From contig DHON01000119.1 of NCBI GenBank assembly GCA_002409965.1, positions 1 through 7,975 on the forward strand: 7,975 nucleotides of DNA. Direction: 5' to 3'. The position numbers were made by a program, and so were the translations under genes. The stretch comes from Firmicutes bacterium UBA5389 (lineage in GTDB: Bacteria > Bacillota > DTU025). The number at the start of each line of letters is the position of its first letter. The stretch's first letter is position 1. Below, one piece after another: positions 1 through 5,957 of the stretch. The notes under the pieces are model-generated. The model was not told where the DNA came from, ran no database searches, and saw only the letters and a program-made list of their open reading frames with translations.

Positions 1-54
1 CACACCTGCCTGTCACGCAGGAGAGCGCGAGTTCGAGTCTCGTCGGCTCCGCCA
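1..54 (+). tRNA. tRNA-Asp (GTC), 5' part missing
   Basis: The window opens inside this gene, so the acceptor 5' strand and D-arm are absent. Visible are the anticodon stem (5-9 paired with 17-21) around a loop with anticodon GTC at 12-14, the T-arm (27-31 with 39-43, loop TTCGAGT), the acceptor 3' strand 44-50, discriminator G51 and encoded CCA 52-54. GTC reads the Asp codons GAC and GAU. It is first in this window of a five-gene tRNA cluster; only 7 nt separate it from tRNA-Phe, so all are probably cut from one transcript. Confidence 0.95.
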
Positions 55-61
55 CCAACTA

Positions 62-137
<76 letters not shown>

Positions 138-144
138 TGATCGA

Positions 145-219
145 GCGGAAGTAGCTCAACGGTAGAGCTTCGCCTTGCCATGGCGAAGGCTGCGGGTTCA
201 AATCCCGTCTTCCGCTCCA
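145..219 (+). tRNA. tRNA-Gly (GCC)
   Basis: A complete cloverleaf of 75 nt. Acceptor GCGGAAG (145-151) pairs with CTTCCGC (209-215), discriminator T216, encoded CCA 217-219. The anticodon stem 170-174/182-186 encloses a loop with anticodon GCC at 177-179, which reads GGC and GGU. Separated from tRNA-Phe by 7 nt and from tRNA-Cys by 6 nt. Confidence 0.98.
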
Positions 220-225
220 AAATGA

Positions 226-300
226 GGCGACATAGCCAAGTGGTAAGGCGGCGGTCTGCAAAACCGCTATTCCCCGGTTCAAATCCGGGTGTCGCCTCCA
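226..300 (+). tRNA. tRNA-Cys (GCA)
   Basis: A complete cloverleaf of 75 nt. Acceptor GGCGACA (226-232) pairs with TGTCGCC (290-296), discriminator T297, encoded CCA 298-300. The anticodon stem 251-255/263-267 encloses loop CTGCAAA with anticodon GCA at 258-260. The discriminator U is the usual tRNA-Cys identity base. Fourth member of the cluster. Confidence 0.98.
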
Positions 301-315
301 TGTTTCGAAGGCTTC

Positions 316-392
316 GGGGTGCTAGCTCAGTTGGTTAGAGCGCAACGTTGACATCGTTGAGGCCAGTGGTTCGACTCCACTGCATCCCACCA
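316..392 (+). tRNA. tRNA-Val (GAC)
   Basis: A complete 77-nt cloverleaf. Acceptor GGGGTGC (316-322) pairs with GCATCCC (382-388) with one G-U pair, discriminator A389, encoded CCA 390-392. The anticodon stem 343-347/355-359 encloses loop TTGACAT with anticodon GAC at 350-352, which reads GUC and GUU. It is the last tRNA of the cluster; an intrinsic terminator starts 12 nt after its CCA. Confidence 0.97.
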
Positions 393-404
393 TGAATTGA
401 GTGG

Positions 405-430
405 AAGCGCCGGTTCAAACCGGCGCTTTT
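405..430 (+). terminator. Intrinsic terminator of the tRNA cluster
   Basis: AGCGCCGGT (406-414) pairs perfectly with ACCGGCGCT (419-427), with a loop of about 4 nt, followed by a short T run (427-430). It stands directly behind tRNA-Val and most simply ends the tRNA transcript. The T tract is short (four), so some read-through towards the next gene is possible. Confidence 0.85.
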
Positions 431-432
431 CC

Positions 433-461
433 CTGTACCGGGCCGTGCCGGCCCGGTACGG
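433..461. repeat. Second strong inverted repeat behind the tRNA terminator
   Basis: GTACCGGGCC (435-444) and GGCCCGGTAC (450-459) form a perfect 10-bp stem with a 5-nt loop; one G-U and one C-G pair extend it to 433-461. There is no T run on either strand, so it is not a standard intrinsic terminator. It could back up the hairpin just upstream, protect a 3' end or be a protein-binding palindrome. Function unknown; the structure itself is certain. Confidence 0.7.
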
Positions 462-515
462 CAATCATGGGGCCGAAACGCACATACGAGAATTATGCCC
501 CTGGTCAGGTATCGT

Positions 516-542
516 ATACGTCCCTTCAGCAGAACATATACT
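516..542 (+). promoter_or_regulatory. Candidate sporulation-sigma (sigma-E-like) promoter of the ytxC gene
   Basis: The -10 candidate CATATACT (535-542) fits the sigma-E pattern CATAnnnT (and, with A543, the sigma-K pattern CATAnnnTA). ATA at 516-518 stands 16 nt upstream, within the 16-18 nt spacing of the sigma-E -35 ATA core. The predicted start is near 549, giving a leader of about 18 nt before the start codon at 567. The same TATACT could act as a sigma-A -10 box, but no TTGACA-like -35 sits at the right distance. Role in sporulation is inferred from the pattern and the downstream gene. Confidence 0.5.
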
Positions 543-555
543 ATTGGCTGAAGGG
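522..555 (+). promoter_or_regulatory. Inverted repeat enclosing the -10 box and covering the ytxC ribosome binding site
   Basis: CCCTTCAGC (522-530) and GCTGAAGGG (547-555) are perfect 9-bp complements around a 16-nt spacer that contains the -10 candidate. The 3' arm includes most of the Shine-Dalgarno sequence AAGGGGG (551-557). An RNA started upstream, for example read-through from the tRNA cluster, could fold and hide the ribosome binding site, whereas one started near 549 would lack the 5' arm. As DNA it could instead be an operator. Both readings are inference. Confidence 0.55.
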
Positions 556-566
556 GGCAAGAACCC

Positions 567-1499
567 ATGGACTCCGTTCAGATCGGCTCCTACCTTGCCG
601 CCGACTCGCTGAGACGGCGGCTCTTTTGCGAGCTGGACCACATGCGCGCTCAGGGCCTGGAGATATCGATTCGCTACAGGGTTGTGGGCGAGCTGACAGT
701 GATAGAATGCACCGCCAGATCCTCCCGGAACGCGCCAACGAGCGAGCAGGAGCTGAGGCGTCTGTTCAGGCGCAAGTTGGCCAGCTTGACTGCGAGCATG
801 ATCTTCGACGAGCTGGAAGCGGCTCTGGTTCTCGACGCTGTGCGAACCCGCCACCCTGAACTGGGCGACGAGGAGGCCGCGGCGGTGTCGACCTATGCTG
901 TGGCTCTGCTCAATGAGGGCGTGGGCGGCGTGCTGGAGCCGTCTGCGCGCCTGAAGGAAGTCGCGGCAGATGTGGAGGCGTATCTGGGCGACTCCAATGT
1001 GCTGGTTGTCGAGGGGTTCATCAGATTTCGCATGAAGGAGTACATGGAGGAACTCAAGCAGTCTGCCGAGGAAGCGTTGATCCGGTTCATGGCAGAGCGA
1101 GAGCATCGGGAGTTCGTGCGGCTTCTGAAATACTTCGTTGACATTCAGGAGCAGCGCCAGGAGATTGTGCACGTCGTGCAGACCAGGGAAGGCCGGTTTG
1201 AACTGCGCGGCCCTGAAGGCCAGCGTGTGCCGGGCGACTACGCCGACACGCTTGCATCGGACTCGCCCAGCGAGAACGTAGACGTAGCTGATCTTCTGAT
1301 AAGCGCGCTCATCACGGTGGCTCCTCGCAGAGTGGTGCTGCACTTTGAGCCGGACTGCGCTACCGCCGAGACCATCGACACCGTGTTCGAAGGCCGGGTG
1401 GAAAGGTGCCGCGGCGTGGGCTGCACGGTGAAGGAGTGCAGCATGCAGCGCCCGCGAGTGACCGGGGAGGATCCGATGACGCCAGCCAAGAGGCAATAG
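567..1499 (+). CDS. ytxC: YtxC-family sporulation protein (putative)
   Basis: The 310-residue product resembles the YtxC family of spore-forming Bacillota, proteins of unknown biochemical role named as putative sporulation proteins. The most typical stretch is residues 148-204, rich in charge and probably helical, including FIRFRMKEYMEELK (151-164) and LLKYFVDIQEQ (187-197). The rest is hydrophilic and I see no signal peptide or membrane segment. The C-terminal part has three cysteines (C281, C286, C291) in a C-x4-C-x4-C spacing followed by a basic tail. The ATG at 567 has a good ribosome binding site, AAGGGGG at 551-557. In Bacillus subtilis ytxC lies next to thrS; here thrS is also close, but a gene on the opposite strand lies between them. 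Family assignment is from recalled sequence patterns, not from a search. Confidence 0.8.
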   Translation: MDSVQIGSYLAADSLRRRLFCELDHMRAQGLEISIRYRVVGELTVIECTARSSRNAPTSEQELRRLFRRKLASLTASMIFDELEAALVLDAVRTRHPELGDEEAAAVSTYAVALLNEGVGGVLEPSARLKEVAADVEAYLGDSNVLVVEGFIRFRMKEYMEELKQSAEEALIRFMAEREHREFVRLLKYFVDIQEQRQEIVHVVQTREGRFELRGPEGQRVPGDYADTLASDSPSENVDVADLLISALITVAPRRVVLHFEPDCATAETIDTVFEGRVERCRGVGCTVKECSMQRPRVTGEDPMTPAKRQ

Positions 1500-1527
1500 A
1501 GGACAGCGAGGTTGCGCATCCACCAAG

Positions 1528-1567
1528 ACTGCCCGGCCCAACGGAGAGCACCGCAGGGCCGGGCAGT
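1528..1567. terminator. Large hairpin between convergent genes, possible bidirectional terminator
   Basis: ACTGCCCGGCCC (1528-1539) and GGGCCGGGCAGT (1556-1567) form a perfect 12-bp GC-rich stem with a 16-nt loop. It lies 29 nt after the ytxC stop and 40 nt beyond the stop of the convergent nucleotidase gene. No T run follows on either strand, so termination would be non-classical; position between convergent genes suggests shared 3' end formation. Confidence 0.6.
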
Positions 1568-1606
1568 GTCGCATGATCGTTCGATAGTCCGGCGCGCGCC
1601 GCGCGT

Positions 1607-3352
1607 CTAGCGGGGGTGAGCCATCTCGTCCACGGCGGCCGGCAGGATGCGCCAGTTATTGTCCACGGATTCAGGCCCAAACTGGCCTACTGATCTCAGG
1701 TAGTCTACCATTATCTCGCGAACTTCCGTGGTAGACTCCGACAGTAACTCGGCGTTGCGGAACATGGTGTATCCACCGCCGCCGCCTGCGCGGTAGTTGT
1801 TGAGGGCTACCACGAATTCCTGATCAGGGCGGACGTCTTCGCCCTTGAACTTGAGTTCGACGATGCGCTGGCCAATCGGCTTGGATATGTCTATCGCGTA
1901 TTCAACACCCTGGTATATGTCGTAGTTGTAGCCGCGCATCGAGGTGTTCACCAGGTCGGCCAGGCTGGTCTGGTCGGTGTATGTATGGAAGTAGTTGGCG
2001 CTGGCTTCGATCGCTTCGCGCAGCTGCTGCCCGTTGATCTTGATGGTGTACAGAGTATTGGGATACACGTACAGACCGTACACGTCCTGCACGGTAATGG
2101 GCCCCTTGCTGATCTTCGAGGTGTCGGTGAACAGGGCGGCGATGGAGATGTCGGCGCCGGTGGCCCACAGCTGTGCCTTGTTGATGATCTCCACCAGACC
2201 GTTGTCGTAGAATCTGGCCTGGAATCCGCCGGGCATATCCCCGGTGGCCTGGGCGACAGGGCGCTTGAAGAAGTCGACAGTCTGGTCGTGATAGTACTTC
2301 GCAGCTTCAATGACTTCAGAAGAGGGCTGCACCCCCGCCATGGGCACGACCATCGAGGACTTCGCTGCAACCTGCCAGCGCCCTTCTGCGCCGCGCTCCA
2401 GCTCAATGTCGATGCGCGACACGTAGTCGCCCCACTGGCCGGGCTGGGTGATGATCACATCGGTCAGAAGTATATCTCCCATCTTGGACACCATTGGGAC
2501 CGCGATGTGGTCGTGCCCCGCTACGATCACGTCCACACCGGGCACGTTGTTGGCCAGCCTCAGAGCCCAGTTTTCTTCGAGTTGCCCGGTGTCTACCCAG
2601 TTATCCGGGCTCCCCCAGGCCGCGAGCTTGCCGCTGTCTTTGGGCTTGCGCTCCCAGCCGGTGTGCCCAACGATGAGCACAACGTCCGCCCCGAGCGCGC
2701 GCATCTCGGGTACATGCCTTAGGGCAGTCTCTACAGGATTGGTGAAGACCAACCCTTCTATGTTCTCCGGTTTTTCCCATGTAGGTACTTTGGGGGTGGT
2801 GATGCCCAGTACGCCCACTTTGAAGTCGCCGAAGTCTTTGATCGTGTAGGGCTGGATGAATGACGAACCATTCTCGCGAACGATGTTGGCCGACACCACG
2901 GGGAACCGCGCCTCGTCTATGGCCTTGCCCAGCGTCTTGAGGCCATAGTTGAACTCGTGGTTGCCCAGGGTCATCGAGTCGTACCCGATGAGGCTCATTA
3001 CCTTTATCATGGGATTGGGGGTGTCTGCATCGAACGTGTAGTGGTAGGGCAAGACCGAGTTGCCGCCCTCCAGCACATCCCCGTTGTCCACTAGAAGCAC
3101 ATGAGGATTCTCGGCCCGGACCTGCTCAACGTAGGTGTGGACCTGCGCCAGGCCGCCTTCGTCGGCCTTATTGGTGAAGTAGTCGATAGGGTAGATGTGA
3201 CCGTGCAGGTCGCTGGTGGCAAGCACAACGAGGTGGGTGCGGTTCGGCTCGCCCAGAGCTGCTCCGGCGACCCCCAATGCGAGTAGGAGCGCCGCGATGG
3301 TTGCGACCAGACGCAACCTGACGTTTCGATTGGCAAGCGAGCGGTTCCTCAA
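1607..3352 (-). CDS. Secreted CpdB/YfkN-like 2',3'-cyclic-nucleotide 2'-phosphodiesterase/3'-nucleotidase
   Basis: The 581-residue protein is a two-domain 5'-nucleotidase-family enzyme expected to hydrolyse extracytoplasmic nucleotides for phosphate and nucleoside salvage. A signal peptide is clear: basic RNRSLANRNVRLR, then hydrophobic LVATIAALLLALGVAGAALG, ending near residues 28-34. The metallophosphatase domain shows its metal and catalytic motifs in order: TSDLHGH (D48, H50), DNGD (D89, D92), GNHE (N131, H132), GH (H230) and GHDH (H280, H282). The C-terminal nucleotide-binding domain (about 368-555) has YVYPNTLYTIK and NNYRAGGGGGYTMF; these and the YNYDIYQGVEYAIDISKP stretch resemble CpdB/YfkN more than plain UshA. 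No LPxTG or C-terminal membrane anchor is visible. The start chosen is TTG at 3352-3350, behind a strong AAGGAGG with 9-nt spacing, which places the signal peptide at the N terminus. Upstream in-frame ATGs (to 3598) add 82 residues without a signal and with no well-spaced ribosome binding site. Substrate preference is inferred. Confidence 0.85.
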   Translation of the reverse strand: MRNRSLANRNVRLRLVATIAALLLALGVAGAALGEPNRTHLVVLATSDLHGHIYPIDYFTNKADEGGLAQVHTYVEQVRAENPHVLLVDNGDVLEGGNSVLPYHYTFDADTPNPMIKVMSLIGYDSMTLGNHEFNYGLKTLGKAIDEARFPVVSANIVRENGSSFIQPYTIKDFGDFKVGVLGITTPKVPTWEKPENIEGLVFTNPVETALRHVPEMRALGADVVLIVGHTGWERKPKDSGKLAAWGSPDNWVDTGQLEENWALRLANNVPGVDVIVAGHDHIAVPMVSKMGDILLTDVIITQPGQWGDYVSRIDIELERGAEGRWQVAAKSSMVVPMAGVQPSSEVIEAAKYYHDQTVDFFKRPVAQATGDMPGGFQARFYDNGLVEIINKAQLWATGADISIAALFTDTSKISKGPITVQDVYGLYVYPNTLYTIKINGQQLREAIEASANYFHTYTDQTSLADLVNTSMRGYNYDIYQGVEYAIDISKPIGQRIVELKFKGEDVRPDQEFVVALNNYRAGGGGGYTMFRNAELLSESTTEVREIMVDYLRSVGQFGPESVDNNWRILPAAVDEMAHPR

Positions 3353-3580
3353 AGCGGTATGCCTCCTTGCGCGGAACGTGGCGCTCAGCCCGGAGTGTCG
3401 GGTTTGCAGTATGCGACCACGTGTTCCCGCGTCCATAATGGATCCGATAGTGGTGAATTCCATACCAATGGGCCCAATCCTTCCTTCTGATGACCAAGCC
3501 TTGCCGTAGGCCCGAGCCAGCAGACGGGAGATACGTTCCGGGAAATGGGCGCGGCGGCCGGGCGCGGCTGGATGCTGCTG
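3353..3580. other. Intergenic region between divergent nucleotidase and thrS transcripts
   Basis: This stretch should contain the promoter and 5' leader of the - strand nucleotidase gene. The ribosome binding site AAGGAGG (about 3362-3368, - strand) is clear. I could not find a convincing pair of -35 and -10 boxes on the - strand. The reading frame of the nucleotidase stays open through here, but its translation lacks features of the family. Nothing else is recognised. Confidence 0.5.
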
Positions 3581-3609
3581 TTGACATCCCCGGTCCACAA
3601 GGCTATGAT
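3581..3609 (+). promoter_or_regulatory. Sigma-A promoter of thrS
   Basis: A perfect -35 box TTGACA (3581-3586), a 17-nt spacer and a near-perfect -10 box TATGAT (3604-3609). Transcription should start near 3616, just ahead of the T-box leader. It is the best promoter match in the window, as expected when control comes later through attenuation. Confidence 0.9.
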
Positions 3610-3615
3610 GGGGTT

Positions 3616-3923
3616 AACCTAAAATGGCATGTGGCTATGAAGAGGACAAGTAGGCTGAGGCGAGCCCACAGAGACGGCGAGCATCATGGTGCAAGCGCGC
3701 TGGCGCATCGGCAGCCGAATACCACCTCTGAGCTTCCGTTTGAAATGCACTGGCAGGCTGACGGGTAGGCCAGGCAGAGTAAGCCGGCACGGCTGGCCCC
3801 CGTTAGAGGGCTCTACGAGAGGGCGTTTGGGTGTTCGGTATCCTGTATCCGGCATCCGGCGCCAAACCGGGTGGAATCGCGGGTTGACCCCGTCCCGATG
3901 CATATGCACGAGACGGGGTTTTT
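3616..3923 (+). promoter_or_regulatory. T-box riboswitch leader of thrS, specifier ACC (Thr)
   Basis: The leader senses uncharged tRNA-Thr and lets transcription continue into thrS when it is bound. Stem I is readable: AGAGG (3641-3645) pairs with CCTCT (3725-3729) and GGCTG (3653-3657) with CAGCC (3712-3716). Between them lies the specifier loop, with AGTA (3649-3652) on the 5' side and GAATACCA (3717-3724) on the 3' side. The specifier codon is ACC at 3721-3723, followed by the usual purine. An AG-bulge motif (about 3669-3674) and distal loop GGTGCAAG (3688-3695) are present. The T-box sequence CGGGTGGAATCGCG (3868-3881) differs from the usual AGGGTGGnACCGCG at two positions. The antiterminator pairs 3868-3871 with 3894-3897 and 3879-3883 with 3889-3893, leaving a 7-nt bulge TGGAATC. 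Its TGGA would pair with the tRNA 3' end UCCA, predicting a U discriminator on tRNA-Thr. This matches the downstream gene exactly. Confidence 0.95.
3887..3923 (+). terminator. T-box terminator of the thrS leader
   Basis: ACCCCGTC (3887-3894) pairs with GACGGGGT (3912-3919), followed by five T (3919-3923). The loop contains the palindrome TGCATATGCA (3899-3908), which can form an upper hairpin. The 5' arm overlaps the 3' half of the antiterminator (3889-3897), so the two folds exclude each other, the hallmark of T-box transcription attenuation. Confidence 0.93.
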
Positions 3924-3990
3924 GCTTACCTGCTTCGGCGCAGTCAGTCCGCGGATACAGCGCGGTCTACAGCTAAGGGGGATGTGTCAT

Positions 3991-5925
3991 ATGGAGAGTA
4001 TACGTGTATCGCTTCCCGATGGATCCGTGATCGAGGCGCCTCGGGGGACGACTATCGGGGCGGTGGCCACTCGATTGAGCCCTCGGCTTGCGGCCCGGGC
4101 TATCCTGGGACTGGTGGACGGGGCAGCCCACGACCTGTCATACCCGATCACCGCCGATGCCGCCATCGTCATCGCCGACGAGACCTGCCCCGAGGGGCTC
4201 GAGGCGATGCGCCACACGGCAGCCCACATCATGGCCCAGGCGGTGTTGCGAGTCTTCCCAGGCACGAAGCTTGCGATTGGGCCTACGATCGAAAATGGGT
4301 TCTACTATGACTTCGACAAGCAAGGCTCCTTCACGCCTGACGATCTCGAGCGGATAGAGGCTGAGATGCGCAAGATAGTCAAGGAGGACTTCCCTATTGC
4401 GCGAGAGGAAGTCCCGGTGGACGAGGCGCTCAGACGGCTTTCGGACGAGGGAGAGGTCTACAAGACTGAGCTTGTCGAGGAACTCGCGGCGCACGGCGAA
4501 CAGACGGTCAGTCTCTACAGGCAGGGCGAGTTCTATGACCTCTGCCGTGGCCCGCACCTGCCGCGCACCGGGATGCTTCGAGCTTTCAAGCTGCTGAATG
4601 TGGCCGGGGCTTACTGGCGAGGCGATGAGAACAGGCCGATGTTGTCGCGCATATACGGCACTGCGTTTGCAAACAAGAGCCAGCTCGACGAATACCTGAG
4701 GCTTCAGGAGGAGGCCGCGAGGCGCGATCACCGCAAACTGGGCAAGGAACTCGACTTGTTCAGTATTCACGAAGAGGCTGGAGCGGGGTTGATTTTCTAC
4801 CATCCCAAGGGCGCTGCACTCAGGTCTGCCATCGAGGATTTTTGGCGCAGCGAGCACGCGCGCCGCGGGTATGAGTACGTGATCACTCCGCACATCGCAG
4901 AATCTACCCTGTGGACGATGTCCGGTCACAACGATTACTACAGGGAGAACATGTATTTCCTCTCCATCGATGAGAAGGAGTACATTCTCAAGCCGATGAA
5001 CTGCCCGGGCCACATTCTGATCTACAAGACCAGGACTCACAGCTACCGCGAGATGCCTGTGCGCTATTGCGAACTCGGGACTGTCTACAGGTATGAGCGG
5101 TCCGGAGTGCTTCACGGACTGCTGCGCGTGCGCGGGTTCACGCAGGACGATGCACACCTGTTCTGCACTCCCGAGCAGCTCAAGGGGGAGATCACCGGGG
5201 TAATCGATTTCGCCGTATACATGCTGAAGAGCTTCGGGTTCAATGAGTACGAGATCTTCCTGTCGACCAGGCCCGAGAAGTCGGTAGGATCCGACGAAAA
5301 CTGGGAGCGGGCCACATCCGCGCTGCGAGAGGCGCTGGACAGCCGTGATCTGGCCTACTCAGTCGACCCCGGCGAGGGCGTGTTCTACGGGCCCAAAATC
5401 GACATCAAGCTCAAGGACGCTCTGGGACGGCTGTGGCAGGGCCCCACGATTCAGGTGGACTTCAACTTGCCCGAGAGGTTCGATGTCAACTACATCGGCG
5501 ACGATGGGGAGAAGCACAGAGCGATAATGATCCACCGAGTGGTACTCGGCAGCATGGAGCGGTTCACCGGCTGCCTGATCGAGCAGTACGCGGGGGCCTT
5601 TCCGGTTTGGATCGCGCCAGTGCAGGCCAAGGTGCTTTCCATCGGAGAGAAGCATGTAGGCTATGCCAGAGAGGTCGCCGACGAGCTGGCTTCTCGGGGC
5701 TTTAGGGTCGAGACGGACTTGCGGAATGAGAAGATCGGTCACAAGATCCGCGAGGCCCAGCTGGAGAAGGCGCCCTACATGCTGATAGTGGGCGAGAAAG
5801 AGATGAAGGCCGGCACCGTATCAGTGCGGGCTCGCAAGGGCGGAGACTTGGGATCCATGAGTCTGGGGCAGTTCCGTGACAGGCTGGCGTCTGACGTCGA
5901 ATCCCGGTCGTGCGCCGATGTTTGA
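3991..5925 (+). CDS. thrS: Threonyl-tRNA synthetase
   Basis: A full-length class II synthetase of 644 residues that attaches threonine to tRNA-Thr in the cytoplasm. Domains in order: N-terminal TGS (about 1-63), editing/SAD domain with the zinc-type sites H75-x3-H79 and C185-x3-H189 (DLCRGPH), then the catalytic core. Core zinc ligands C338 (NCPGH), H389 and H515, motif 2 arginine R367 (YRYERSG) and motif 3 arginine R524 (GSMERF) are all present, each four residues later than in E. coli ThrRS. The anticodon-binding domain covers about 540-640. The start at 3991 has AAGGGGG (3975-3981) 9 nt upstream. ATG 3982 is in frame but touches the Shine-Dalgarno, and the more distant ATG 3871 lies inside the T-box, so both are rejected. 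Editing residues are intact, so it should clear mischarged serine. Control is by the T-box leader. Confidence 0.98.
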   Translation: MESIRVSLPDGSVIEAPRGTTIGAVATRLSPRLAARAILGLVDGAAHDLSYPITADAAIVIADETCPEGLEAMRHTAAHIMAQAVLRVFPGTKLAIGPTIENGFYYDFDKQGSFTPDDLERIEAEMRKIVKEDFPIAREEVPVDEALRRLSDEGEVYKTELVEELAAHGEQTVSLYRQGEFYDLCRGPHLPRTGMLRAFKLLNVAGAYWRGDENRPMLSRIYGTAFANKSQLDEYLRLQEEAARRDHRKLGKELDLFSIHEEAGAGLIFYHPKGAALRSAIEDFWRSEHARRGYEYVITPHIAESTLWTMSGHNDYYRENMYFLSIDEKEYILKPMNCPGHILIYKTRTHSYREMPVRYCELGTVYRYERSGVLHGLLRVRGFTQDDAHLFCTPEQLKGEITGVIDFAVYMLKSFGFNEYEIFLSTRPEKSVGSDENWERATSALREALDSRDLAYSVDPGEGVFYGPKIDIKLKDALGRLWQGPTIQVDFNLPERFDVNYIGDDGEKHRAIMIHRVVLGSMERFTGCLIEQYAGAFPVWIAPVQAKVLSIGEKHVGYAREVADELASRGFRVETDLRNEKIGHKIREAQLEKAPYMLIVGEKEMKAGTVSVRARKGGDLGSMSLGQFRDRLASDVESRSCADV

Positions 5926-5951
5926 CGGACCTTGCGGGACTGTGCTATACT
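5922..5951 (+). promoter_or_regulatory. Promoter of the infC operon, overlapping the thrS stop codon
   Basis: TTGACG (5922-5927) and TATACT (5946-5951) are separated by 18 nt, and TG at 5943-5944 adds an extended -10 element. The thrS stop codon TGA (5923-5925) is part of the -35 box. Start of transcription is expected near 5958, giving a leader of about 230 nt before infC. No terminator is visible between thrS and this promoter, so read-through from thrS may also feed the operon. Confidence 0.85.
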
Positions 5952-5957
5952 CGGTGG

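Noticed and set aside
401..859. A 152-codon + strand open frame overlapping the ytxC start
   Set aside because: It begins inside the tRNA terminator, has no ribosome binding site and is out of frame with the real gene.
465..1574. A 369-codon open frame on the - strand
   Set aside because: It lies opposite the ytxC-like gene, which has a good ribosome binding site and family-like sequence. The antisense product is rich in His, Arg and Ala with no recognisable domain, as expected for a GC-rich shadow frame.
1591..1600. Self-complementary GGCGCGCGCC in the gap between convergent genes
   Set aside because: Short GC palindromes like this are expected by chance in GC-rich DNA, and no partner signal was seen.
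3871..3990. A 40-residue N-terminal extension of thrS starting at ATG 3871, or a 3-residue one at ATG 3982
   Set aside because: The first lies in the T-box antiterminator/terminator. The second abuts the Shine-Dalgarno. ATG 3991 has the right spacing and begins the TGS domain.
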